A model generated the notes under the pieces. The model did no database searches. It had not been told where the DNA came from and was given only the letters and a program-made list of their open reading frames with translations. Shown here piece after piece: positions 48,503 through 62,171 of a stretch of DNA of 64,000 nucleotides (positions within the stretch are counted from its first letter, which is position 1; each line of letters starts with the position of its first letter). This DNA is from Gigaspora rosea (Eukaryota; Glomeromycota; Glomeromycetes; Diversisporales; Gigasporaceae). The position numbers were made by a program, and so were the translations under genes. The DNA is taken from assembly GCA_003550325.1 (NCBI GenBank), contig QKWP01000794.1, positions 95,313-159,312 of the forward strand. The letters are read 5' to 3'.

Positions 48503-49664
48503 TTATTGCCAGGCACTGGAACTCAATACCCAGGAATTTGTATTTAATACTGCAATATCAGAAAACACAGAGGCAACATTGCTAGATTCAGATGTTGAAC
48601 CTCCATATATGATAATATTTCCATCCTGAGCTAAAAACAATAATTAGTAAAATCAGACCTAAAAGTCATAATTTAACTGTTAAAACAATACTATTATATA
48701 CATAGAATACGTACTTAAAACAGCAGAATGATGGCTTCGAGATGATATAGTAGAACCACTAGCAGACTAAATAGGAACATATATTTGTGAAATTAAGTAT
48801 AATCATTATCAGAAATAATATTTATTTATATACATTACTTTAATAGACCAGGTGTAAGATTTTGTATCGAATATTCGAATCTGGATTTTAATATTAATTA
48901 AAAATAAAACTTTAAAATCAATGAAGATTATATAATGCGTAAATTTAATAATATTATCATACAGTACCTGAGATATATCATTAAGAATTGATGAATTTGA
49001 ACCACGCCCACCAATATAAACAATAAGACCACTTGGCAATAATGTAGCGGTATAGTCGACATTAGCAAGGACGGACTGAGATTGAGTTTGTGTTGACCAA
49101 ATCATAGTGGTGATATCAAGTATACTCGTATTATTATAAGCAGTATTTGTTATATTATCATCATTACCATGACTAATTCCACCAAAAACAAAAATTTTCC
49201 CATAATTGTCAATAACAGCTTGCATTTCATTACGAGCTTCAAAGCTAGAATTAAAATTATTAATAGTTGGTGTTGTCCATTGTGAAGTCTTAGAATCAAA
49301 TTTATACACCGATGATGTATATGAATTAGTTTTTGTATTTGCAATCCATGTTCTTCCACCAATTAAAAAAACTGTTGAATTATCGATAGGACTAAGGCAA
49401 GTTGTACCAAAGTAATATCCTACTGGCATTGCAGCATCACTATGCCATGGAGGATTAGAAATACTAAATGAACTTGATAAATCAAGGTACCAAACTTCAT
49501 TAGACCCACCACCTATAATAGTGTGTCCACCAAAGAAATAAAGTCTAGTACCAACTAATGTGCTAGTCTGTTCACGTCGAGGACTAGGTATATTTTGGCA
49601 AATTGCAAAAAAATATACTGAACTAAATACGACAAAAAAAAAGGATATAATATAACGATTTCAT
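48503..49664 (-). pseudogene. Kelch-repeat protein, copy C, anchor deleted
   Basis: The exons are 48968-49664, 48839-48880, 48715-48766 and part of exon 4 from 48630. Exon 1 has nine T where copy B has eight in the signal-peptide region, so the ATG frame stops within about 13 codons. The rest of exon 1 is open and encodes Kelch blades like copy B. In exon 4, the NTNSW codons are joined directly to the last codons of exon 5. About 540 bp is therefore missing: the last blade, the linker and the membrane helix. The joined frame ends at 48503. If the T-run is a sequencing error, a secreted truncated protein would be possible. Confidence 0.8.
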
Positions 49665-50160
49665 GATAAAATCTAAAGAATTGTATCAAGCATATGTCGT
49701 AGCAGTATATTAAATTGTGACGGAGAAAAATAATTCTAATTTGAATATGTACTAATACTTATTTCCGTATGTGATACAAACAAAAAAAGTAAATAGCATG
49801 CATTGTAAAGTGCATTTAGATAGGTCCAATTGTAGTACAATTGTGCTATAAAGAGACACAATTATTATTATTGTCAGTATACAGTATTATAATAATTATT
49901 TGTTGGCCCAAAAAAGAAAAAAAAACAAAAAATTTATATAATTTGGCACGTTTCACAATAACGATGCATAATTGTTTAAAAATAAACTAGAACACGATCG
50001 TGCGGACGGCTTCGTCGGCCGGTTTTATTTAGATTATTATGAATAAACCCGTAAAAGATAAAGGTTACAGTAAAAGTACCGAGTTTAACAGGTTTATAAT
50101 TTATACGCAAAATCAATATACTTAATGAACAAGATGTGAGACCAACTAATTAACGGAAAT

Positions 50161-50868
50161 TATCATGTACCATCATACAAGACTTTAAAATTTTAATATG
50201 ACATAGATCGGATATGGAGATTTAGGGTCTCTCAAGAATCTTTGTCGATGTTTTTTACTGGCAAATAATAGAGATCGTACACAAGTTATACGATTAATTG
50301 AAATAATTCTATGCCAATTTTGCTGAAGATTCATGTTGCGAAATGTGGAAAAAAAGATGGGTTCTTTCCTTTTCTTTTTATTGATAATGTGTTTGACTTA
50401 TGTCATGGTTCTCCTATGACATTTCTATTTTTATTTTTTTTCTTTGTATTTAAATTATTTGTTATATTCCAGCTTCCGTTTTATTACATTTCTTTTCTAA
50501 TATGTGCTTTAATTGTTTATTGTCCCGAGCTTAGTTCAAATTTATGTCTTGTTGAAGCCTGTTGGAAGGATACGCCTACAATAACCGATTTAGAAATCTT
50601 AACGAATCCTGAGGTGGGTTATGTACAGTTGTTAGCGATATTTTTTTAGGAGTGTTCGAAATAGTGTATTGGATAGCTATGAATGTACAGTACTTATTGG
50701 AATGAAATATGTGTAAAACAGGGCGAAATCGCTCCATTTATCATTATGATCTCAATTCGTTCAATCAAGCCATATTTCGAGTGAGTCTAATTAACATATA
50801 TTTCTTTTTGATTGTACAACTCCCTCTTGTTAATGAAGATTCAATATAATGAAATTTTCAGTTATAGA
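50161..50868. other. Junction between Kelch C and D blocks
   Basis: 50470-50800 resembles 9150-9330 and 56620-56800, so it is an older copy of the same flank. The plus-strand open frame at 50311-50649 (112 codons, Phe-rich and hydrophobic) is not conserved in frame in the other copies and is not called as a gene. Confidence 0.45.
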
Positions 50869-51961
50869 ATTATTAAACTTCAACTCGTTATACAGTTATA
50901 GTGACATGCATATAGTATTCTCTTGATATAAGCTATAGTGAAAATTTTTTCTCAGCCCGATGACTTCACTATAACGAGATTGAATTTTATAGTTTTTATT
51001 TTATTTATTTATTTTTTTTTTTGCAGCTGTTTTCATAAATTCAGGGACACCCTAAGAAATGATAATCCTTGTCGTTTAAAAGCTATTTACTTCGTTAAAT
51101 GGGAATCTTAAGCACTCCCATTTCATTTTCCGATTTCAAAATTTTAATACATAAGTAAGTTTTTTAAACCTCCCATTTACTTCCGAAATACGCTACTTTT
51201 TTTTTTAATTCTGAAACCCCCAAGATGAGATATTTCAAAATTCTATTAAATGATAAAATAGGCTACCCCCTTGTTCACACGACATTACGCGGATTGTAAT
51301 TCAGGAAAAATGCTAGTTACATAATGATGATGGTAAATGCTCTTTAATTACTTCAGTCCTTTAATTACCAAAAGCTACTAAACATTCGCACTCATTGTAT
51401 CACAACCGCATAAGTTCATATGTAATTCAGTGAAGATAGCATTATACCTATGTGTCTATGAGTTTTCTTTCGGTTTTTTTTAGATAAACTTTATAACTTT
51501 AATTAAATAAAAATAGCGTTAATTGTAATGCTAAAAGTTATGCATTAATTTAATATTCAAAGAAGGAGAAGATTACCTCATTATATCAAAGAAAATTTTC
51601 AAATAAGGAAAAGTATGCCACATTACCCTTGTGCTCATTTTTTCAACCATGTTTATAGACAACGGTCAACATTTTTTCTCAATCATGTTTTGAAAACTGC
51701 TTCAACAATAAATCCAAAGTAAAAATTGTAATCAACGATATATTAGGCCGTTCCAATTTGATCTTTTGTATAACATAACAATAATAAACCGATTTATAAA
51801 TCTAGACGGTGTAAATACATGAGATTTTGATTGGCTAAAATTTTTATAATAAACCTATTTTAAATCTAGACGGGGGTAAAAACATGAGATTTTATTTGTT
51901 AAAAATTTTTTTTTGAACATCTAAAATAGTTTTTATAAGTTGTTATTTACCCTGGAGGGTG

Positions 51962-52080
51962 CAAGTTGACAATGGTGTCAATGGAGCTCGATGGTTATGC
52001 GAATGGAACTGAAAAACTAGTATAAATTGATTCAATTCAGAGCTTCATTCGCAGTTCCATTGGGCTCCATTGCAAAGCTG
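51962..52080. mobile_element. MITE in Kelch 3-prime flank, copy D
   Basis: This is the decayed counterpart of the insertion at 30425-30565 and closest to copy A. Confidence 0.5.
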
Positions 52081-52557
52081 GGGGGTATGTTAAATTTAGT
52101 TTTAAGTTGGCGTGGCTTTATTATTATTAAATTGATTAGATGCCAAGTTAATGAGGTTTTAGTTAACGATTTTACGTGAGCATAGGAATGACACTACGTA
52201 TTTTATAGAGAAAAGCTGTGATAAGATATGTTTTTATTTGTCAATATTATTTTCTCCAATTCCATAGTATACAACAAAAGTTTAATGTTATTCTTAAAGT
52301 TTGGAATTATCTTTAAAATATTAAGGCTTTAATGTCGGAAAGAAATAATTCTTACTTTCTACAATACATTTATTTTAATCTTGTAATCTATTTATTAAAC
52401 AAAAGAAAAAAATTCTGCAGAATACCTAAAGCTTAAATTAGGACCGGTTGAACCGAAAACGAGATTTTCTTGAGATTCATTAGAATTAAGTTTAGAGGGT
52501 TTCATTTTGCTCATTTTCGCACCAACCATTTAGGACTATAAATTATGTTTCCCATAA

Positions 52558-54533
52558 TTAGCTTTTAAAGTAAAGTATGGACTTGTAATCTATGAAAGAT
52601 TTAATTATTGCCAGGCACTGGAAATCAATACATAGGAGTTTGCGCATATGTTTCGGGGGAGGTATTCCAGGTGTAAAAACCGTAGACATATGTGTTTCAC
52701 GAATATTATCATCATTAGATGTACCTGGCGTCGCAATAAATTTTTCTTTATGTCGATTTTTATAAATAATAAATCCAATAATAAATAAAGCTACAGCTAA
52801 AATAACTACGCCTGCACCAATACCAATTCCAACATATAAATTATTTGCTTGATTATTTGCTTGATTAACTTGACTAGTTGGGGAATTACCGATACTTTGT
52901 GTTTGTTTGGCTTGGCTCGTTGTTGTAGGTATATTAAATGTAGTAACCCAGGTGTAATTTTGTATCAAGAATATAAATATTATTTGAGTATAAATTTGTT
53001 GCAGAGGTTGCACCTAAAAATGTAAAAAATTTAAACAATTTTAATAAATTTCTTTAAATAAAAGCATTTAAAAAAATTAACTACCGAATGCAATTATCAT
53101 ATAATTTTGATATAATGCAGCAGAATGATATGTGAGTGGTGGTGGACTTGTTCCGGAAACACTTGGAACAGACCATGCCCAGGAATTTGTATTTGATACT
53201 GCAATATCAGAAAACTCATAGGCAGCGTTAATTGTTGAACCTCCATATATGATAATAGTCCCATTCTGGGCTAAAAACAATAATTAGTAAAATCAGACAT
53301 CAAAGTCAAAATCTAACTGCTAATACAATCAGTGTTTAAAATTTGATGTTCTCAGTGTTCTCAGAAAACATTTAACAATTTTTATGAACATGAATTATTG
53401 AAAAATGTTCTCTATTTGAGAACATTTAATAAAATTTTTTAATATTTAAAAATTTTTGATTTTCTAATACTGAGAACATTAAAAAATTTTTGAGAACATT
53501 AAAATTATAAAAAATGTTTTTTGAGAACATAAAATCAATTTTGAATTTTAAACACTGAATACAATATTATTGTGCATAGTATACGTACTTAAAACAGCAG
53601 AATGAAATGCTCGGGATGCAATTGTAGAATCAATAGCAGTCTAAATAAGAACATAAAATTAGGTACAATGATTATCAGAAATACTATTAATTGTATACAT
53701 TACTTTAGCAGACCAGGTGAAAGATTTTGTGTCAAATATTTGAATCTGTAATTTAATATTAATCAAAAATAAAAACTTTAAATATTTGAAAATTATAAAA
53801 TGCTTAAAATTAATATTATCATTATACCATACCTGAGCCATATTAGTATATCTTGTACTTGTATTTGAACCACTACGCCCACCAATATAAACAATAAGAC
53901 CACTTGGCAATAATGTAGCAGTATATGCGCAGTAGTTAAGGGCAGACTGAGACTGAGTTTGTGTTGACCATGTCATGGTCGTGATATCAAGTGTATTCAT
54001 ATCATTATAATAATTATAAATAGGATTTCTGTTGAACTAATGTAATTAGTTCCACCAAAAATAAATATCTTCCCATTATTGTCAATAACAGCTTGTATTT
54101 CATTACAAGTTGTAAAGCTAGAATTAAAATTATTAATTGTTGGTGTTGTCCATTGTGAAGTCTTAGAATCAAATTTATACACTGATGAAGTATATGAAAA
54201 AGAATTTGTATTTGCAATCCATGTTCTTCCTCCAATTAAAAAAACTGTTGAATTATCAATAGGATTAAGGCAAGATGTACCAAAGTTATATCCTATTGGC
54301 ATTGCAACATCACTATGCCATGGAGGCTTAGAAATATTAAATGAACTCGATAAATCAAGATACCAAACTTCATTAGATATAATTATACCAGTACCTCCAC
54401 CGAAGAAATAAAGTCTAGTACCAACTAATTTGCTAGTCTGTTCACGTCGAGGACTAGGTACATTTTGGCAAATAACAAAATAATATACCGAGCTAAATAT
54501 AACAAAAAAAAGGATATAATATAACGATTTCAT
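52558..54533 (-). pseudogene. Kelch-repeat membrane protein, copy D, two frameshifts
   Basis: The exons are 53833-54533, 53704-53745, 53589-53640, 53085-53270 and 52558-53013. The signal peptide (MKSLYYILFFVIFSSVYYF) and first blades are open. One base is missing near 54025, before the NTLDITTMTW segment, and one near 52660 in the cytoplasmic tail, giving an altered C-terminus. Blades, linker and membrane helix (GAGVVILAVALFIIGFIIY) are otherwise preserved. Intron 3 carries a 228 bp hAT MITE. With only two single-base gaps, D may be recently dead, or alive if these are sequence errors. Confidence 0.8.
53330..53557. mobile_element. hAT MITE in intron 3 of Kelch D
   Basis: The ends are CAGTGTTTAAAATT and the inverse AATTTTAAACACTG. 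An exact 8 bp target duplication, AATACAAT, lies at 53322-53329 and 53558-53565. Copies A and B have one uninterrupted AATACAAT. The interior has repeated TGAGAACAT and ATGTTCTCA motifs. The terminal bases match the right end of the 11.7 kb insertion. Confidence 0.9.
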
Positions 54534-56230
54534 GATTATATCTTAAGAATTGTCATATTAAACACTGGCTACTACACATGACGATGGTATTTATGTTGTG
54601 ACGGCGAAAATTAGGTTAATTCGAGCACATACTGATACTTATTTTCCAAAAGTGATACAAATAAGGATGGGCAATGTAATAATTTATGTAAGCAATGTCA
54701 ATTTGTTAACCATTACCTATTCTTACATATTGTTATAAATTATTGACTGATTATTACTTCTTGTGGTTCACAAATAAAACTTGGAAGGCGTAATTCTGAA
54801 ATTTAACTCCGCCAATCAACCTTAATTCTTAAATATCAGTTTTTTTCCTTATTACCACGTAAAAAATTGGATGTATTGTTAAGTAAGGACATGCAAAATT
54901 AATTAATTGTGTTTCTTGGTTTCATAATCCAAATTTTGTAACTTCTAAGAAAAAATTTTATATGTTTTAAAACCGGCTGGGATTTAAAAAAATAATTTTT
55001 ATGATCTTATAAAATTTTATATATGAAATTTTTTTTTTAAAAAAAAAAAAGGCCGCCAGCCAGGTATATTTAAAAGTTTCATATTATGAAAACCAAGTAA
55101 TTAAATTTGCATGGCCTAATTATAAGTACTTATAAAATTGCAATCCCTAGATACAAACCAAAAAAAAAAAAAGATAAATTTTTATACACATTTTCCGTTG
55201 AACTAATTTATTTTGTTGATAAAATTATGTGACTCTTGCTTTTTTTTAATGCTTTAATGGAATTGTACTTATAAAATCAACACAATTTATTATAAATTTG
55301 AAGTTTGTTTGACTATTACCATCTATGACTCTTAGTACTCAATCTTTCTGGTTACTTTTTTATTTTGTGTATATTATTTTTGAACTGGGAAGTAATCTCC
55401 TTAGGTTACAAAACCTTAGTTTAGTAACTGTTTAGATGCATGTATATTTAGTTGTATGAGTAATATAGGAAATGCAAATAGGAATAAAAGTACAAAACCT
55501 TGCATCTACCCTAATAAGGATTTAGAAATATGTGATCACTGTAATCATATACAATGCTACCTATTGTTAAACCCTGGCTTAGCTGTTAATTCTTAGAACA
55601 TTTTCTGAATATTAAGTTGCTATTTTCTTAAAACTATTATTTGTGTTGCTAAATTGCTCAATTAAATTTTATCTTTTCAAATACCAGGAATTGATATTGA
55701 TACGTAGGTTTATAACGTAGCAAAATTCTTTAAAGCTCGTTTATATTAATTAGTGGTAAGGTTATAGGGAGTTTATATGCAGATTTATGCAAGTCCTATA
55801 TATGAGGGGTTCAAATAATGAGAGCGTGCCTTTTTTGAAAAAAGGTTCGCTCTTTAAAGAATTACTTATACTGTATAGAATTCTTTATAGAATTGCTTAT
55901 GCTGCACAGACTGCAGCTTCTCCGCCTAGTTCAACTAACTAATACGTACGTCGTAAAAAGTGGTGCGATAACATAACTTTACAGTTATTGATAGTTTGAT
56001 GTTAATTGAATTCATTTTACATAGCTATTGGTCTCCTTTCTCTCCGACACTTTTTTCAGAACCTGATTTGAATTTATTTATATTGTGACATATTTTTGTA
56101 CAGCATATTTCTTGGTTTTGCTTCGCTCGCCTTGTTTCAAAACTTTGCACAGTTTTTTTTTTTTTTTTATTAAATACTAGAAATTGCGCTTCATAATCCA
56201 GTTTTAACTAGACATAATAGGTGACATAAT

Positions 56231-57389
56231 AATTATGACATTACTAATTATTGAAAATTCTTAAAATTCTTTAAGTTGACGTACATACGCTACTTGTGTA
56301 TATAATACATACAGTGCAGATAACAGATCGCGGGATCCAGGTTAGTGACGGGTTATGAGTTTGGTGCATGTGGAGATCGCTGCTGTGCCACAATGCCAAA
56401 TATTGATGAGCTTGATGTGAATCAAATTCCAAAAAACAGTAATCACTAACTCTGGTAATGCTCCAGCACCTACGCCAAGTGTAGTCAATTCCGTTGCGAG
56501 AAGCAAACATAATTATGACCCAATACTTTCACTCTCATAATAATAGGTAATTTCAATTACAACCGAGAAACCACCGGTCGTCACGGTTCCTCTTGGCCTG
56601 CCAAATTATTTTACTTAAATATTGTTATATTCAGTTTCCATTAGTTTCATTTCTTTCCTTATATGTGCTTTCATTATTTGTTTAGTGTTCTTACCTTAGT
56701 TCAAATATGTCATGCTGAAATATGTGTATAACAGAGTGAAGTTGTTCTACTTACCATTATGCACAAAATATCTCTCAATTCGTTCAATAAATACCAGATT
56801 TCGATTTGAGCATAATTGACATGGGAGGTAAGCAGTGTTGGCCGGAGTGGCCTATCTAAGTAATTAGCTGTGAAATTCACCTGATTATTGTTTAATTGTC
56901 CGTTGAACATTACCCGTAACTATAGGAGCTAAATCACTCTATTCATTTTAGTCTCTCAATTTATAGTTACACCGTCCAATGCAGTTGCTATTTCCGAGCA
57001 TATCTGGCTCGATTTAACAACATATTTTTCGGCATAATTTCAAACTTTACACATCTGCTTATTAGATAGCATAACCATGCCTTAATTTTGCTTCATATCA
57101 CATGAGTATAATTTAGATTTAGAATGATTGGCTAGTTCTTTCGCTACGATCTTTCTTTTTGATTAATTCATTTGTCCGGTAAAGTAAAAATTCAAAAGGC
57201 ATTCGTTAAATTCATTTGTAAATTTAGCGAAAAAAAAAATTCAAAATGTATTCGCTAAATACATTTGTAAATTTAGCGCAAAAAAAAACTAATAAAAAGA
57301 TTATATGAAGCCTTTTTTTATTGTTAAAAGCAACAAAAGATATCATCAAGAATAAATAGGAATATGAAAAGAAATATTAGCATGAATAT
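56231..57389. repeat. Duplicated Kelch flank near E, left part
   Basis: This is the partner of 8851-9900. Minus-strand open frames at 56271-56510 and 56710-56910 are not conserved in the other copy. No gene is called. Confidence 0.6.
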
Positions 57390-58115
57390 TAATTGGTTTT
57401 CGCGCGAAATTATTTTCCAAATCTGAAACATTTCGCCCAGAGGAATTTTAATTTCTGGGAAGATTGAAGAAGAGTTAACCCAGTGATTAACACAATTTAT
57501 CACCCTCGATATAATCACTTGGTGATTTTGATTGGCAAAAAATGTAAACAAATGTCAGGTGATAAATTGATAATGCGCACTAAAAGTTCTGGTCACATGA
57601 TTACCAATAAGTTTATTTAGATTAGGGTTAGGGTTGGTGTCTATGTTAGGGTTTGGGGTTAGCGTTTTATATAATAAAATCGATCAAGGAATATTTTTTG
57701 TTAGTGCACAAAAGGTTATTTCTTATGAGAATAAGTGATTTCTTAGAACGAATGTTTGTTTTGAATTTGCAGATAGCCACATGACCAGAACGTTTTTTGC
57801 CGTGGCTAAATGGCATATTTTTTTGCATTCGCGCCAATAAAATATTTGATTTATAACACTGGTACCGATATAAGGTACTTTTTTAGATTAGAAGCACTTA
57901 TCAGTTATCTGTTATTATTGCACGGTGTATGAATCACCTGAATCAAAATTACCATGTGATTATATCGAGGTGATAATTCATAATAATCACTAGGTTAACT
58001 CTTCTTCAAGTGTCCCAAATTTCTCCCTATAAGTCCGAAACCATCTGAAACTAGTTTCGCCCAATTTGATCTGCAAATCATCTGCAAATTCGGGTTTCGC
58101 CCGAAAACACTAATA
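57390..58115. mobile_element. hAT-like element enclosing a foldback element
   Basis: The outer ends, GGTTTTCGCGCGAAAT at the left and the inverse GTTTCGCCCGAAAACACT at the right, suggest a hAT-like element. It is absent from the paralogous site near 9880. The left end is diverged and the target duplication is unclear. Confidence 0.5.
57465..58012. mobile_element. Foldback element, 95 bp arms
   Basis: GAAGAAGAGTTAACCCAGTG at the left is inverted at the right, ending CACTAGGTTAACTCTTCTTC. The arms run to about 57560 and from about 57920. Between them a second inverted pair, GTTCTGGTCACATGA and CATGACCAGAAC, and telomere-like TTAGGGTTAGGG (57626-57660) can be seen. Confidence 0.7.
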
Positions 58116-58533
58116 TGAATATGAAAACAATATCATTTTTATGAACAATCATTATTTACTGGATTTATTGAATGAAGAATGAATTGCTGTATAAGGATTT
58201 TTGACCACGATTCGAGTTGAAACCTGGTTTTTTGAAAATGATATAATAATTAAATTGGTTACCAATCTTAAACCTTACGGTATTGGATTATAATAGTAAA
58301 TATGATTTATAGTATTAGTTATTCCTCATTTTATACTAAGTTTCAGAGTGGTTATTAGTCATTGATTATGTCATATGATTTCAATCGAATATAAAAATTA
58401 TTATCAAACTTTTGCTACGATCATTCATTTCCGATCTTTGACGATTAGTGATTATTAATTAACTGTCCAGTGAAAAATCCGATGAAAAAAAGTATATTCG
58501 TAAGTTTGATAGAAAGCTAATTAAAAAAAAATA
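58116..58533. repeat. Duplicated Kelch flank near E, middle part
   Basis: This spans the site that is split by the 11.7 kb insertion in the other copy (10121 and 21806). It provides the empty-site reference. No gene is seen. Confidence 0.65.
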
Positions 58534-59172
58534 ACCCTATAAGAAAAGTGGTACGGGTGGTGGTACGGGTTGGTGTCGGGAATGCTCGAAATGGCACGAA
58601 TCTTGTGGCACGTGCAGGAACGTTTTACGGAATGGCACGTACATTGCGGCAAAGGGTGGCACGTAATATCACGTCATATGAAATGGCACGTTCAGATGAC
58701 ACGTATGTGTACGTTACACACGTGTTGGCTCGTGATACGTGTTGGCTCGTTTCGTGGAGAGCGAAAGATCAGTAAAGGATTTTTTTTAAAAAACCGAGCG
58801 ATATCTTATGATTTAACTAATGAAGCTTCCCTGTGTGTCTTAACAAAAAAAATTCCTTACAAAATTTTGCTTCATATGCAGTTAGCTTGTTCATCTTATG
58901 TTGATTACTTATGTAAATTTATGTTTTAATAGTTAATCCACATCGTTATCGCGGTGGCACGTGAAATTACGTTCATTACCCGTCCAAATCCCGTGCCGAT
59001 TCGACTAGTAAACTGCTGCAAAACCCGTGCCATTTACGGTCCAATTGGCACGGGCACACGGTCCCTCACGGTCCACTAAATCCGAACCAACTCGGGCCAT
59101 ACCCGTACAAATCCGGACCTTGACCCGTGCCAAGATGACCCGTGCCTATACGGTACATTTTTCTTATAGGGT
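58534..59172. mobile_element. Non-autonomous hAT-like element with CACG repeats
   Basis: The ends are ACCCTATAAGAAAA and TTTTCTTATAGGGT, with exact 8 bp duplicates AAAAAATA at 58526-58533 and 59173-59180. Subterminal regions hold many GTGGCACG/CGTGCCA motifs in opposite orientations. The paralogue near 21950 lacks it. Open frames inside are by-products of the repeats. Confidence 0.85.
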
Positions 59173-59180
59173 AAAAAATA

Positions 59181-60179
<999 letters not shown>

Positions 60180-60328
60180 TCATTTAAAATAATGTATGAA
60201 CTTGTAATTTATGAACCCATACGCAGGAGTTGATTCATATTTTGCAGGCGGAGGTATTCCAGGTGTACCCGATGTCGCAATAATTTCTTGTTTATGTCGA
60301 TTTTTATAAATAAAAAATCCAATAACAA

Positions 60329-60710
60329 CTTTACAAAAATCTGTCGAAATTGAACTTGCTAAAAATAAGCAATTTAACGTTGCTGATAATGTACTATTAA
60401 AATACAAATTTTTGCAAATATAAGCACTTTATTAGCAGTTTATTACTATAATTTAATTTTATAAATATATTTGTCAATTATTATGCTAATAAAATGCTAA
60501 TATTAGCAATATATTATCAATATTTTAGTAATGATAAATGCTTAAAAAATTACCATTATTTAACTAATTTATTAGGTATTTAAAGGTGCTGATAATGAAA
60601 TAATCTTGTAATAAAGATTAAAATTGCTAACTTAGTACTAATAATGCGCTATATATTGCATATTAGTGGCAAATAATTGCATATTTCGAAAATGGCAGAG
60701 TTTTGTAAAG
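60329..60710. mobile_element. Insertion in Kelch E last exon with TTAGCA repeats
   Basis: The ends CTTTACAAAAATCTG and the inverse CAGAGTTTTGTAAAG mark a MITE. It lies in the codons for the membrane helix. TGCTAA, TTAGCA and GCTGATAATG motifs recur through the interior. The flanks are similar (AATAACAA and AAATAAAA), not identical. Confidence 0.7.
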
Positions 60711-61492
60711 AAATAAAACTACAGCTAAAATAACTACACCCATACCAATGTCAATTCCAATATATAAATTTGAATTATTATTTGCTTGATCTGTTGAGGA
60801 ATTACTGTTACTTTGTGTTGTAGGCATATTAAATGTAGTAACCCAGGTGTAATTTTGTATGTCAAGAATATAAATATTATTTGTAATCAGAATTGATGCT
60901 GAATTTGCACCTAAATATGTAAAAATATTAGTAAAGTTTTTTTAGACAAATAAACATGTCAATTAAAGTTAATTACCGAATGCAAGTATCATATAATTTT
61001 TGTATAATGCAGCAGAATGATGTGTGAGTGGTGGTGCACTTGTTCCGGAAACACTTGGAACAGACCATACCCAGGAATTTGTATTTAATACTGCAATATC
61101 AGAAAACACATAGGCAATGTTTCCAGATCTATTGTATGTTGTTGAACCTCCATATATGATAATATTTCCATCCTGGACTAAAAACAAATCATACATAAAA
61201 TCACAATATAACTGTTAATACAATGTTATTATACATGACTTAAAACAGCGGAATGATAGCGTCGAGAAGCTATTATAGAACCACTAACAGGCTAAATAAG
61301 AACATATATTTGCAAAAAAAATTAGGTATAATTATTATCATAAATAATATCAATTTTATACATTACTTTAGTAGACCAGGTGTAAAATATTGTGTCAAAT
61401 GCTTGAATCTGCATTTTAATATTATTCAAAAGTAAAAATTAAAATAAATTTTGAAAATTTATAAAATTAATAATATTATTATCAGTGTTTCG

Positions 61493-62171
61493 TCCTGATG
61501 AAACTTCCGAAACTTCCGAATCCTCCGAAATTGGCAAAACTTCGAAATTTCTGAAACAATAACCACGACTAGTAATTATCATATAAATGATAGGCGGAAG
61601 TTATTTTCGAAATAGGTAGGATCTTAAAATTCGGATTTATGGCATAAAAAGATGTGGGCTTTACCAGTTTTTCGGGCTAAAGCGAAACTTCCGAACTGGC
61701 TTCAGAAACCAATAGCCAATAAAATCACGAGAATCGTATCACGTGAAATAGCGAGCATAAATGACTGTTCTCATAAATTCTGGGACACTGATAAAAATTG
61801 ATTGGACAAATTCGATAAGTTATTGAATTCGGTGTTATCAAATTACTGTAATGCCGAAATCCAGTTCAGATAACACTGAATTCAAAAACTTACGAATTCG
61901 GCCGAAATAATTTTTATCAGTTGTCCCAGAATTTATGAGAACAGCAGTAACAGGTAACCCGTCTTTTATTCTGAATTTTCGTATTTAATTTTTTTTTTTT
62001 ATTTGCTAAGTTTCGGAAGTCTAAAAGGTTTGGTTTCGTACCAGTTTCGGAAGGTTTCGCCCATTTCGGAGGTTTCGGAAGTTTCGGTTTCGCCCAGTTT
62101 CGAGGTTTCGGCAATTTCGGTCAGGGCCGAAACGTAACGGACTTTGGAGAGAGGTTTCGACCGAAACACTG
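61493..62171. mobile_element. hAT element in intron 1 of Kelch E
   Basis: The ends are CAGTGTTTCGTCC and the inverse CGACCGAAACACTG. The flanks are ATTATTAT and ATTATTAC (7 of 8 bases). Subterminal GAAACTTCCGAAAC-like motifs repeat many times on both sides. A palindromic element is nested inside (61766-61945). There is no transposase. Confidence 0.85.
61766..61945. mobile_element. Palindromic MITE nested in a hAT element
   Basis: TGTTCTCATAAATTCTGGGA at the left is inverted at the right. The arms are about 80 bp with scattered mismatches (shared GATAAAAATT and GAATTCGGTGTTATC-type sequence). Confidence 0.75.

Larger units (their letters stand above)
45757..50160. repeat. Segmental duplication, Kelch C block
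   Basis: This is the partner of 28815-33600. It contains an assembly gap base at 47019 and the flank MITE at 47804-47945. There is no gene apart from Kelch C. Confidence 0.9.
50869..56230. repeat. Segmental duplication, Kelch D block
   Basis: This is the partner of 1-6240. It lacks the 5252-5516 MITE, giving the empty site near 55400. 50869-52557 and 54534-56230 contain no gene. Confidence 0.85.

Noticed and set aside
50311..50649. 112-codon hydrophobic plus-strand frame
   Set aside because: The homologous flanks at 9150 and 56620 do not keep the frame, and composition alone explains the hydrophobicity.
56820..56850. CAGTGTTGGCC resembling a hAT end
   Set aside because: The paralogous site near 9350 shows only minor differences rather than an insertion, so it is probably a chance match or tiny remnant.
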